A DNA stretch of 11,349 bases from Clostridia bacterium (GTDB lineage: Bacteria; Bacillota; Clostridia; Christensenellales; CAG-138): contig JAUMVL010000045.1 in assembly GCA_030530185.1 (NCBI GenBank), forward strand, positions 1 to 11,349. Reading direction: 5' to 3'. Both the position numbers and the translations under genes were made by a program. The notes under the pieces are model-generated. The model was not told where the DNA came from, made no database searches, and worked only from the letters and a program-made list of their open reading frames with translations. Below are positions 1 through 6,442 of this stretch, piece by piece (position 1 is the stretch's first letter; each line of letters opens with the position of its first letter).

Positions 1-182
1 CGCCGGAACCGACAACCGAACCCACACCGGAGCCGACGGCAACGCCGGACCCGACGCCGGAGCCGCAGCCCGAACCGGCGGTTCCCGACTATGAATGGCT
101 GATGCTCGGCGGCGCCGGGCTGATTGCGGTTGCTGCCCTGATCGGTCTGTTGATCTGGCACGGACGCCGGCGAAACGGGTAA
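1..182 (+). CDS. Surface protein C-terminus: Pro/Glu/Thr-rich stalk plus membrane anchor (5' partial)
   Basis: An open frame (codons beginning at base 3) runs in from the left edge and ends at TAA 180-182, giving 59 visible residues. The first 27 or so are a low-complexity stalk of PEPT/PTPEP-type repeats, encoded by repetitive ccg-gag-ccg-acg triplets. A short DYEW stretch follows, then one hydrophobic segment of about 20 residues (WLMLGGAGLIAVAALIGLLIW), then a basic RRRNG tail. This layout is typical of extracellular proteins of Gram-positive bacteria held at the membrane by a C-terminal helix: stalk outside, basic tail inside. No LPXTG sortase motif is visible. The function lies in the missing N-terminal part and cannot be guessed. 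The run of identical codon types argues for real coding rather than chance. No terminator is evident after the stop. Confidence 0.75.
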   Translation, partial: PEPTTEPTPEPTATPDPTPEPQPEPAVPDYEWLMLGGAGLIAVAALIGLLIWHGRRRNG

Positions 183-210
183 GACGCGCCTTTGACCGGT
201 TCTTTTGGCT

Positions 211-240
211 TTGAATCTGCGAATCAAAACGTAATAGAAT
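211..240 (+). promoter_or_regulatory. Possible sigma-A promoter for the MFS gene
   Basis: TTGAAT (211-216) lies 18 bases from TAGAAT (235-240), a moderate match to the housekeeping consensus. Transcription would begin near 247, just before the ribosome binding site at 252. This -10 element overlaps an in-frame ATG at 239, which argues that this ATG is not the translation start. Weak evidence taken alone. Confidence 0.35.
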
Positions 241-265
241 GTTCCGCACCAAGAGGGATACCGAA

Positions 266-1435
266 ATGACCACATTACTGCTTGTCGTTATTTACCTTGC
301 ATTTATCAGTCTCGGCCTGCCCGATTCGTTGCTTGGCGCGGGCTGGCCGGTGATGCATACCCATTTCGGCGTTCCGCTGCAGTTTGCCGGCATCGTCTCG
401 ATGATCATTTCGTTCGGGACGGTTGTGTCCAGTCTCGCGTCAGAGCGCCTGACCAAACGCTTCGGCACCCGATATGTGACGCTGATCAGCATTGCACTGA
501 CGGCGGCAGCGTTGTTGGGGTTCTCCGTTTCGACTGCTTTTTGGATGATCTGTCTTTGGGCGATCCCCTACGGACTCGGAGCCGGTTCGATTGACGCGGC
601 GCTGAACAACTATGTTGCGCTGCATTATTCCTCCCGGGATATGAGCTGGCTGCATTGCTTTTGGGGCGTCGGCACGATTGCAAGCCCGTATATTATGAGC
701 TTTTCGCTCTCCCACGCAAGCTGGCAGGTCGGGTATCGCACGGTCGCTGCGCTGCAGGCGGGGATTGCGTTGATCGTGCTGCTGACCCTGCCGCTGTGGC
801 GGATCCATCAAAACGCGGAGGACCCCGTGCAAAAGGCAAAGGTGCTCGGACTGTCCGGCGCTTTGCGGATCCGCGGGGTACTGCCGCTTTTGATCGGCTT
901 TTGCTGCTATTGCGCGGCGGAAAGCGTGTGTATGCTGTGGACGGCATCCTATCTGATCACGGTGCGCGGCGTTACGGAAGCGCGCGCGGCAGCGTTCGCT
1001 TCGCTGTTCTTTATCGGGATCACGGCGGGACGGTTTTTGGCGGGGTTCGTTTCCGATCGGATCGGAGACCGCAACATGGTCCGGATCGGAACCGGCATCA
1101 TTTTGCTCGGACTTGCTATGACGCTCCTGCCGATTCAAAGCGAGATCGCGGCGTTGATCGGATTTGTAATCATCGGGCTCGGCTGTGCGCCGGTCTATCC
1201 GAGTATCATCCACGCCACGCCGAATCACTTCGGCGCGCAGAACGCCCAGGCGATCATTGGGCTGCAGATGGCAAGCGCCTATATCGGCACAACGTTTGCG
1301 TCGCCGGCGTTCGGATGGCTGTCGACATACACCGGTCTTTGGATTTTGCCGCTCTATGTGGCAGGGTTTATCGGCGTGATGACGGTCATGCTCGAATGGA
1401 CGTATCGATTGCGTGCAACAGAAGGATCGGTGTAA
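266..1435 (+). CDS. Major facilitator superfamily transporter (FHS/fucose-permease-like)
   Basis: A 389-residue, very hydrophobic protein with the length and rhythm of a 12-helix MFS secondary transporter in the cytoplasmic membrane. The N-terminal half carries FISLGLPDSLLGAGWPVM (residues 13-30) and a GSIDAALNNYVALHY segment (107-121), both of which I associate with Bacillota MFS proteins related to sugar and fucose permeases. MFS motif-A-like loops follow helix 2 (SERLTKRFGTRY, 59-70) and helix 8 (GFVSDRIGDRNMVRIG, 260-275), marking the two half repeats. The substrate cannot be read from sequence; sugar or drug export are both possible. I chose ATG 266 over the in-frame ATG at 239 because AGAGGG at 252-257 gives a spacing of 8 bases, while 239 has no ribosome site and lies in a likely -10 box. 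No terminator is obvious before the next gene. Confidence 0.85.
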   Translation: MTTLLLVVIYLAFISLGLPDSLLGAGWPVMHTHFGVPLQFAGIVSMIISFGTVVSSLASERLTKRFGTRYVTLISIALTAAALLGFSVSTAFWMICLWAIPYGLGAGSIDAALNNYVALHYSSRDMSWLHCFWGVGTIASPYIMSFSLSHASWQVGYRTVAALQAGIALIVLLTLPLWRIHQNAEDPVQKAKVLGLSGALRIRGVLPLLIGFCCYCAAESVCMLWTASYLITVRGVTEARAAAFASLFFIGITAGRFLAGFVSDRIGDRNMVRIGTGIILLGLAMTLLPIQSEIAALIGFVIIGLGCAPVYPSIIHATPNHFGAQNAQAIIGLQMASAYIGTTFASPAFGWLSTYTGLWILPLYVAGFIGVMTVMLEWTYRLRATEGSV

Positions 1436-1575
1436 AGGCGTTCAAGCGACATGGACTGCCCGGGACGGTGATCGACGGAACCCGACAAGCGGAAAGAACA
1501 CCCGTTCCGACAGCTTGATCAGCGCGGGACGGTCATTCTTCTTTTGGACAATAATCGAAGGAAAGGAGGGAACAT

Positions 1576-2490
1576 ATGCACGATATCTGGAATCCGTGGC
1601 ACGGGTGCAAAAAGTACAGCGAGGGCTGTGCACATTGCTATATGTATTATCTGGATCGGATGCGAGGCTCTGATCCCACCGAAGTCTACCCGACCAAGGG
1701 AGGGTTTGATTATCCGCTGCAGAGCCGCCGCGACGGACGATACAAGGTGCAGAGCGGTGAACTGATCCGTGTTTGCATGACTTCCGATTTCTTTTTGCCT
1801 GAGGCGGACCAATGGCGTGCCGAGGCGTGGGCGATGATGCACGAGCGAAGCGACGTGAAGTTTTGGCTTCTGACCAAGCGTGCCGAGCGGATCGAGCAAT
1901 GTCTGCCGGCGGATTGGGGCGACGGATGGGAGAACGTCATGCTGAACGTTACGGCGGAAAACGGACGGCGTGCGGATGAACGAATTCCGATCCTTCTGCG
2001 CCTGCCTGCCAAGCACAAGGGAGTCATGTGCGCCCCGCTGATCGGACCGGTGGAGCTTGCTCCTTACCTTGCCGACGGACAGATCGAGCAGGTGCTCTGC
2101 GGCGGCGAGAACTACGACGGCGCGCGTCCGTGCGACTATGCGTGGGTCAAGGCAATATCCGATGCCTGCCGGGCACGGAATGTCACCTTTGTTTTTACCG
2201 AAACCGGAACGACCTTTTGGAAAAATGGAAAGCGCTATGTGATGCCCTCCAAGCGTGTGCAGACCGAAATGGCGTATCGGTCGGGGTTGTCTTATCTTGG
2301 GAAGCCGGTCGAATGGCGTTTACGGGACCGGCTCGGGTTGGAGATTCCGCAGGAGGAGCTGTACGTGCCGCATTTTCGCGCGCATTGCAAGCTGTGCGGG
2401 ATGAAACTGACCTGCAACGGCTGCTCGGACTGCGGCAGATGTGAGGACGAATCGGCCGGTGCCGGGACGAATTCGGACAATTATGCATGA
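1576..2490 (+). CDS. DUF5131 (phage Gp37/Gp68-like) three-cysteine protein with Cys-rich tail
   Basis: A 304-residue protein opening with the hallmark WNPWHGC...GCAHCY (residues 5-22), which places Cys11, Cys18 and Cys21 in a CX6CX2C pattern. This is the signature of the DUF5131/Gp37_Gp68 family, proteins first noted in mycobacteriophages and widespread on bacterial chromosomes. The family is suspected to bind an iron-sulfur cluster in a radical-SAM-like way, but its reaction is unknown to me. The central part (VCMTSDFF, FWLLTKRAERI, NVMLNVTAEN) is also typical of the family. The C-terminus adds six cysteines at 271, 274, 280, 283, 286 and 289, suggesting a second metal site. The start is clear: AAAGGAGG (1562-1569) six bases before ATG 1576. 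Family members often neighbour a three-Cys-motif partner gene (TcmP); none is seen here. The 140-base gap upstream shows no convincing promoter or terminator. Confidence 0.8.
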   Translation: MHDIWNPWHGCKKYSEGCAHCYMYYLDRMRGSDPTEVYPTKGGFDYPLQSRRDGRYKVQSGELIRVCMTSDFFLPEADQWRAEAWAMMHERSDVKFWLLTKRAERIEQCLPADWGDGWENVMLNVTAENGRRADERIPILLRLPAKHKGVMCAPLIGPVELAPYLADGQIEQVLCGGENYDGARPCDYAWVKAISDACRARNVTFVFTETGTTFWKNGKRYVMPSKRVQTEMAYRSGLSYLGKPVEWRLRDRLGLEIPQEELYVPHFRAHCKLCGMKLTCNGCSDCGRCEDESAGAGTNSDNYA

Positions 2491-2527
2491 AACCGGTCGG
2501 ATTCGGGAAAAGAAGTTTTACACAATA

Positions 2528-2556
2528 TTGACAAAGAAAATCGAGTTTGATAAAAT
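2528..2556 (+). promoter_or_regulatory. Near-consensus extended -10 sigma-A promoter
   Basis: TTGACA (2528-2533), a 17-base spacer and TAAAAT (2551-2556), with a TGA immediately before the -10 hexamer forming an extended -10 element. This is close to the ideal housekeeping promoter. It sits in an AT-rich gap and points at the phosphoribosyltransferase-like gene. The predicted transcript starts near 2563, giving a leader of about 54 bases. Confidence 0.85.
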
Positions 2557-2616
2557 ATACAATTATAAAAGGAATTCAAGCGGTATTCCAATCTATTAAA
2601 AAAGGAGTGTGCAGCT

Positions 2617-3261
2617 ATGGCGATTCAGTTTTATGAACTTCAAAATCCGAGCAACGCCAACCTTCCGATTCGTGTTGCGCGCGGGCATTTTGCAACCAGT
2701 CACAGCCACATCAATTACTATGTGGATCTGACAATGACCAAGTATAAGCTGTCCGAGGCGCGCGAGGCGGCGATTCAGTTGGCAAGCAAGTTCAAGGGCA
2801 GCACGATCATCGATACGATCCTGTGTCTCGACGGGACCGAGGTCATCGGCGCCTGCATGGCAAGCGAACTGACCAAAGTTGGCTTTACAAGCGTGAATGC
2901 GAACCGCACAATCTACGTCGTCACGCCGGAGCATACAACAGGCAGTCAGCTGATCTTTCGCGACAACGTGGCGCCCATGATCACCGAAAAGCACGTTCTG
3001 GTGCTGGCCGCTTCGGTCACGACGGGCTATACCGCGCAGGGCGCGATCGAGGCAATTCGGTATTACGGCGGCATGGCGGTCGGCGTCTGCTCAATCTTTG
3101 CCAATACGGACGAATGCTTTGGGTATAAGGTAACGTCGATCTTCCGCACCGAAAACATTCTGCTCGAATATGAGAGCAAACCCTCTTATGAGTGCCCGCT
3201 TTGCAAGGCCGGCGTTCCGCTTGACGCGATGGTCAATACTTACGGCATTTCAGGGTTCTGA
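2617..3261 (+). CDS. Phosphoribosyltransferase-like protein with altered PRPP loop and CxxC tail
   Basis: A 214-residue soluble protein with the outline of a type I phosphoribosyltransferase, closest in feel to orotate phosphoribosyltransferases. It has a beta strand with TIIDTILCLDGTEVIGACMA (residues 63-82), then VLVLAASVTTGYTAQGA (127-143) in the place of the PRPP-binding loop, then the amphipathic helix AIEAIRYYGG. Canonical enzymes have two acidic residues before the TTG, which bind the ribose hydroxyls; here they are Ala131-Ala132 or Ala132-Ser133, so catalysis in the usual way is doubtful. The C-terminus has Cys193 and Cys196 (CPLC) followed by PLDAMVNTYG, possibly a metal site or a dimer arm. 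Start: AAGGAG (2602-2607), 9 bases before ATG 2617. The gene is monocistronic, with its own strong promoter and terminator, so steady high expression is likely. Family assignment is by motif only. Confidence 0.7.
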   Translation: MAIQFYELQNPSNANLPIRVARGHFATSHSHINYYVDLTMTKYKLSEAREAAIQLASKFKGSTIIDTILCLDGTEVIGACMASELTKVGFTSVNANRTIYVVTPEHTTGSQLIFRDNVAPMITEKHVLVLAASVTTGYTAQGAIEAIRYYGGMAVGVCSIFANTDECFGYKVTSIFRTENILLEYESKPSYECPLCKAGVPLDAMVNTYGISGF

Positions 3262-3270
3262 TTCGCAATT

Positions 3271-3310
3271 CAAACGAAGGACGGTCGAAGAACCGTCCTT
3301 CGTTTTGATT
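3271..3310 (+). terminator. Strong intrinsic terminator after the phosphoribosyltransferase-like gene
   Basis: AAACGAAGGACGGT (3272-3285) pairs perfectly over 14 bases with ACCGTCCTTCGTTT (3292-3305) around a six-base loop CGAAGA. The T-run merges with the end of the stem (CGTTTTGATT). It starts ten bases after the stop codon at 3259-3261. The A-rich left flank may also give some activity on the minus strand. Confidence 0.85.
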
Positions 3311-3364
3311 AGAAGGATTGCACATCGGCTTTCGCAAATGGACCTTCAATCAAACGCAAGGCCC

Positions 3365-3393
3365 TTGCAAGCCGACCCGAATCGGACTAAAAT
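3365..3393 (+). promoter_or_regulatory. Sigma-A promoter for the bilin-reductase-like gene
   Basis: TTGCAA (3365-3370) is separated by exactly 17 bases from TAAAAT (3388-3393). The promoter lies after a strong terminator and 25 bases before the start codon, so the following gene has its own transcript with a very short leader that begins close to the ribosome binding site (GGAGGG, 3405-3410). Confidence 0.65.
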
Positions 3394-3417
3394 AAAAGAA
3401 AAACGGAGGGAATTCAA

Positions 3418-4092
3418 ATGGCATTGCTGGATCAGCTTCACGCGGCAGCAAGAGCACAGATGGCGGAGTACTTTATGACCAAAGCGCTGCCGGCCGATCG
3501 CTATTCGCGTATGCAGTGGCCGAGGATGCTCCCTATGATGCGATTTTCGGTGGATCGCTATCGGGTGGAGGAATTTGGACAGCTGATGGTGATGCGAACC
3601 AGGGCGATGGGCGGGCTGATGCAGTTGGTAACTGCATCCTTCATGCCGTTTTCGGGAAAGTCGGTCCCGTATCTGCTGATTGACATGATGCAGATGCAAA
3701 AAAAGCGTACGGTGTTCATCGAATACTATGACTGCACGGCCGCAGGCGTATCGGCCCCGGAACTGGATGCAATCAGGAAAGCATATTCGGATGTGCCGGA
3801 CTATGCGGAAAAACCTGCATGGTATATCGCGGAGCGGATGCCGTGTTCGTTAATCAAGGGCGTGACCGACGGATCGGAGGAGCGTTTGTGCGAGATGGTG
3901 ATGACATCGATCGAGGCATATGCAAGGCTCTGCCGGACAGCGCCGGTTGATCCGAACAATCTGAAAAAGCTCGTCGAATTCCGAAGTCGGATGTTAACGG
4001 AGGGCAATCCGTCCTCCGCTACAATGGAAAAAGTGCTTGGTCCCGATGGAGCAAAGGCGTTTTTTGAGAACGTTGTAATGCCGATGAACTGA
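3418..4092 (+). CDS. Divergent ferredoxin-dependent bilin reductase-like (HY2/PcyA superfamily) protein
   Basis: A 224-residue soluble protein that at first sight matches nothing common. Two stretches follow the HY2/PcyA family. First, VPYLLIDMMQM (residues 83-93) aligns with the conserved P-x-x-G-x-D strand; Asp89 falls on the catalytic Asp (Asp105 of Synechocystis PcyA) with the same five-residue step from the Pro. A second strand then ends in an acidic residue (VFIEYYD, Asp105). Second, the C-terminal helices read EFRSRM...NPSSATMEKVLGPDGAKAFFENVVM, close to the family ending of 'DP..-x-L-x-x-x-(Y/F)G-x-x-x-A-x-x-(Y/F)-x-x-x-(V/L)LF'. The catalytic His of PcyA is not obvious; Gln69 or Thr72 lies near its place. 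Length fits a compact member. Known members reduce biliverdin or chlorophyll catabolites with ferredoxin; the substrate here is open. Start: GGAGGG seven bases before ATG 3418. It is monocistronic. The alignment is from memory, so homology is plausible but unproven. Confidence 0.5.
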   Translation: MALLDQLHAAARAQMAEYFMTKALPADRYSRMQWPRMLPMMRFSVDRYRVEEFGQLMVMRTRAMGGLMQLVTASFMPFSGKSVPYLLIDMMQMQKKRTVFIEYYDCTAAGVSAPELDAIRKAYSDVPDYAEKPAWYIAERMPCSLIKGVTDGSEERLCEMVMTSIEAYARLCRTAPVDPNNLKKLVEFRSRMLTEGNPSSATMEKVLGPDGAKAFFENVVMPMN

Positions 4093-4100
4093 AAAACAAT

Positions 4101-4130
4101 TGCCGCCCGATTGACGGGCGACATCTTTTA
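4101..4130 (+). terminator. Probable intrinsic terminator after the bilin-reductase-like gene
   Basis: CGCCCG (4104-4109) pairs with CGGGCG (4115-4120) around ATTGA. The stem can be extended by TG/CA pairs (4101-4102 with 4122-4123) across one mismatch. TCTTTTAT follows, so the T-tract is short and interrupted. It starts nine bases after the stop codon. Moderate strength expected. Confidence 0.55.
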
Positions 4131-4210
4131 TAGGTAAATTTTTTCCGAAGCAAACAGAATCTTTACAAAAATCCCACAAAAAATACATCTTCCGTTCATC
4201 GGATCGCGGT

Positions 4211-4216
4211 TATAAT
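4211..4216 (+). promoter_or_regulatory. Perfect -10 box for the export operon, without a matching -35
   Basis: TATAAT at 4211-4216 is a perfect -10 hexamer about 60 bases before the adaptor start. At spacings of 16 to 18 the upstream hexamers (for example TCTTCC or CTTCCG) match the -35 consensus poorly, and no TGn extension is present. Together these suggest a promoter that needs an activator, as is common for inducible export operons. The A/T-rich stretch at 4133-4190 could hold the activator site, but I see no clear repeat in it. Confidence 0.5.
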
Positions 4217-4230
4217 AGAACTATCAAAAC

Positions 4231-4261
4231 GCGGAAAGAACGATGACTCGTTGACACCCGC
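4231..4261 (+). other. Small hairpin in the leader just before the adaptor ribosome site
   Basis: AACGA (4239-4243) pairs with TCGTT (4248-4252) around a TGAC tetraloop, and an outer GCGG (4231-4234) can pair with CCGC (4258-4261) across an internal loop. The outer stem ends two bases before the GGAGG at 4264-4268, so folding could affect ribosome access. Short stems such as this arise often by chance. Confidence 0.3.
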
Positions 4262-4277
4262 ATGGAGGAAATACACC

Positions 4278-5753
4278 ATGAAGAAAAAGAAAACAGTCTG
4301 GCCATGGATCGTCATGGCGATCATTGCTGTTCTGGCCGTGGCCGGATGGCTTGGCATGCAGCGGCTGAATCAGCAAAGCGCAACGATCGACTATCAGACC
4401 TACACGGCGGCGCGCGGATCCGTTACGCGCTCGATCACCGGCAGCGGCAGGCTGGAAGCGATGGATTCCGAATCGGTCGAAGCCGAGGAGAACATTGCGG
4501 TTGAAACCGTTTCTGTGCAGGCGGGGGATGTCGTGCATGCGGGCGACGTGCTCTTGACCTATGACAAGGCATCCATACAGGATCGGATCGACGCACTGTA
4601 TGAGGAGCTGTCCTCGCTGGATCAGCAGATCATGCGACGCACCGAGCGGAGCGCGATCACGGCGCCGACCTCCGGACGTGTCAAGGCACTCTATGCCAAA
4701 GCGGGGGACGATCTTGAAACCGTGATGAAGGAGTTTGGCGCGCTTGCGCTGCTTTCCTCGGATGATAAATTGCAGGTCAAAATTGCTTCGGATGCGGAGC
4801 TTGCGATCGGCAAGAACGTCACCGTCACCTATGAGGGCGGGCGGCAGAACGGTACGATTGCAAACGTGACAGAGGACGGATACCTGGTTACGCTGCCGGA
4901 CGGCAATCTTCCGGTCGGCAAAAAGGCAGAGGTGCTCGACCGCGATGTCAAGCTTGGCGAAGGCACACTCGAAATCCATGCGCCGATCTACGTTTACGGC
5001 ACGAACGGAACTGTGGAAAGCGTCAACGTTTCGCTGAACAACACGGTTTATTTCGGCTCGAAGCTGTTCACGCTTGCCGATAAGCCGGCGAGCAGCAGCT
5101 ATACCGAAGCAGTCTCTTCGCGAACGGAGAAAGCGGAGGACCTGAAGAAAGCGTATGAACTGTGGAACAATCCGGTTTTGCTTGCACCGACGGACGGTGT
5201 GGTTGCCAGCTGCAATGCAGCGGAGGGCAAACCGGTCACGGGAGACGCGTTCGTGCTGCATACGGGCGGTGCGGCAAAGATGACCGTTTCGGTCGATGAA
5301 CTGGATATCGGCGTAGTATCGCTCGGACAGCATGCCAGCGTCACGCTTGATGCGTTTTCGGGCGAATCGTTTGATGCAGAAGTGACGCGCATCTCCCGGC
5401 TCGGGACCGCGTCGGGCAGCATCACGACCTATGCAGTCGAGCTGACGATTCAGGGAGACGAACGATTTCTGGAAGGAATGAACGGCAGCGCGGTCATCAC
5501 GGCGCAGCGGAAGGACGATGTGCTGTTGATCCCGGTCGCGGCGATCTACGAGGATGAAACAGGCGTGTACGTGTACGTTCAGACCGCGGACGGCGCCGCG
5601 CGGCACGACGTGACAACCGGACTTTCCGACGGAACGAATGCCGAGATTACCGGCGGCCTTGCGGAAGGCGAGGTTGTGCGGTACCAGGGCGCCTATGTCG
5701 GAATTGTCGATCGGTATCAGCAGTATGGCATGATGGGCCGCGGAGGCAATTGA
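4278..5753 (+). CDS. Efflux adaptor (membrane fusion protein, MacA/YknX-like) of an ABC exporter
   Basis: A 491-residue protein with a MKKKK start and one N-terminal membrane helix (about 8-27), the rest outside. A first lipoyl half (68-96, ending QAGDVVHAGDVLLTYD) is followed by a short helical hairpin (101-122) and the second half ITAPTSGRVKALYAKAGDDL (128-146). A second set follows: half-motif at 231-266 (IHAPIYVYGTNGTVESV), helix at 285-297, half-motif at 301-321 (LLAPTDGVVASCNAAEGKPVT). Then come a beta-barrel (336-410) and a membrane-proximal domain (411-475). The duplicated modules make it longer than YknX-type adaptors of about 380 residues. It should link the permease to the outside space and help bind or deliver the substrate. 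Start: an upstream in-frame TTG at 4251 exists, but GGAGG (4264-4268) sits nine bases before ATG 4278, and the protein then begins with a normal basic N-terminus. First gene of a three-gene operon. Confidence 0.88.
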   Translation: MKKKKTVWPWIVMAIIAVLAVAGWLGMQRLNQQSATIDYQTYTAARGSVTRSITGSGRLEAMDSESVEAEENIAVETVSVQAGDVVHAGDVLLTYDKASIQDRIDALYEELSSLDQQIMRRTERSAITAPTSGRVKALYAKAGDDLETVMKEFGALALLSSDDKLQVKIASDAELAIGKNVTVTYEGGRQNGTIANVTEDGYLVTLPDGNLPVGKKAEVLDRDVKLGEGTLEIHAPIYVYGTNGTVESVNVSLNNTVYFGSKLFTLADKPASSSYTEAVSSRTEKAEDLKKAYELWNNPVLLAPTDGVVASCNAAEGKPVTGDAFVLHTGGAAKMTVSVDELDIGVVSLGQHASVTLDAFSGESFDAEVTRISRLGTASGSITTYAVELTIQGDERFLEGMNGSAVITAQRKDDVLLIPVAAIYEDETGVYVYVQTADGAARHDVTTGLSDGTNAEITGGLAEGEVVRYQGAYVGIVDRYQQYGMMGRGGN

Positions 5754-5754
5754 G

Positions 5755-6441
5755 ATGGCGGAGAAAAAGCCGATTATCAGCATGCGTGAGATCTCGAAGA
5801 TCTACCATGTCGGCGGGGAAGAGGTTCGCGCGCTGGACGGCGCAAGCCTGACGGTTTACGAAGGCGAGTTTGTCGCGATCATCGGACCGTCCGGCAGCGG
5901 CAAGTCTACGCTGATGAATATCATGGGCTGTCTGGATACCGCTGATGCGGGAACGTATCTTCTGGACGGACAGGAGATCGGGCAGTATTCCGAGCGCGAG
6001 CTGGCGCGCGTGCGCAACCGAAAAATTGGGTTTGTATTTCAGAATTTCAACCTGCTCTCGCGCCTTACCGCGGCGGCAAACGTCGAACTGCCCTTGATTT
6101 ATCAGCACCTGGGCTTTGGCGAGCGTAAAAAACGTGTGGCCGCAGCGTTGGAACGTGTGGGACTTTCGGCCCGTGCCGAGCACAAACCGACCGAGCTGTC
6201 CGGCGGGCAGCAGCAGCGCGTCGCTGTTGCGCGGGCACTTGCGACGAATCCGTCGATCCTGCTTGCCGACGAGCCGACCGGCAATCTGGATTCCAAAACC
6301 GGCGCGGACATCATGGCCCTGTTCCATGACCTGCACAAGGGCGGCGCGACGATTGTGCTGATTACGCATAACGAGGAGATCGCCGCACAGGCCGAGCGCT
6401 GCATCCGCATCATGGACGGCAAGGTGACGGAGGTGCGCTGA
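5755..6441 (+). CDS. ABC transporter ATP-binding protein (MacB/LolD/YknY type)
   Basis: A 228-residue nucleotide-binding domain with every catalytic motif intact: Walker A GPSGSGKST (residues 44-52), Q-loop Gln96 in FVFQNFNLL, signature LSGGQQQR (148-155), Walker B ILLADEP (168-174) with catalytic Glu173, D-loop NLDS (177-180) and H-loop His205. The sequence FQNFNLLSRLTAAANVELPL is characteristic of the MacB/LolD branch, whose members drive type VII (mechanotransmission) exporters rather than classical importers. It is a separate polypeptide, as in Bacillus YknY, unlike Gram-negative MacB where ATPase and permease are fused. It begins one base after the adaptor stop codon, with GGAGG (5742-5746) inside the adaptor's 3' end, so translation is probably coupled. 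It should work as a dimer on the cytoplasmic face of the permease. Confidence 0.96.
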   Translation: MAEKKPIISMREISKIYHVGGEEVRALDGASLTVYEGEFVAIIGPSGSGKSTLMNIMGCLDTADAGTYLLDGQEIGQYSERELARVRNRKIGFVFQNFNLLSRLTAAANVELPLIYQHLGFGERKKRVAAALERVGLSARAEHKPTELSGGQQQRVAVARALATNPSILLADEPTGNLDSKTGADIMALFHDLHKGGATIVLITHNEEIAAQAERCIRIMDGKVTEVR

Positions 6442-6442
6442 T

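Noticed and set aside
3..92. Repetitive ccg/gag/acg tract considered as a DNA repeat array
   Set aside because: The repetition follows codon phase and encodes a Pro/Glu/Thr stalk, so it is explained by protein composition; the repeat units vary and are not a CRISPR or minisatellite.
1476..1509. CGGAAC...GTTCCG inverted repeat after the MFS gene
   Set aside because: Only six pairs with a 22-base loop and no T-run, so it is not a credible terminator.
655..1518. A 287-codon plus-strand frame overlapping the MFS gene in another frame
   Set aside because: The MFS frame has clear membrane helices and family motifs. The overlapping frame yields an Arg-rich product with no motif and no ribosome site.
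2571..2589. GGAAT...ATTCC inverted repeat in the leader of the phosphoribosyltransferase-like gene, considered as an operator or riboswitch element
   Set aside because: Only five pairs around a nine-base loop in an AT-rich leader of about 54 bases, which is too short and weak for a riboswitch or a confident operator.
4224..5783. A 519-codon open frame on the minus strand across the adaptor gene
   Set aside because: It is the antisense shadow of the adaptor, extends over the adaptor's promoter and leader, and encodes a low-information Arg/His-rich protein.
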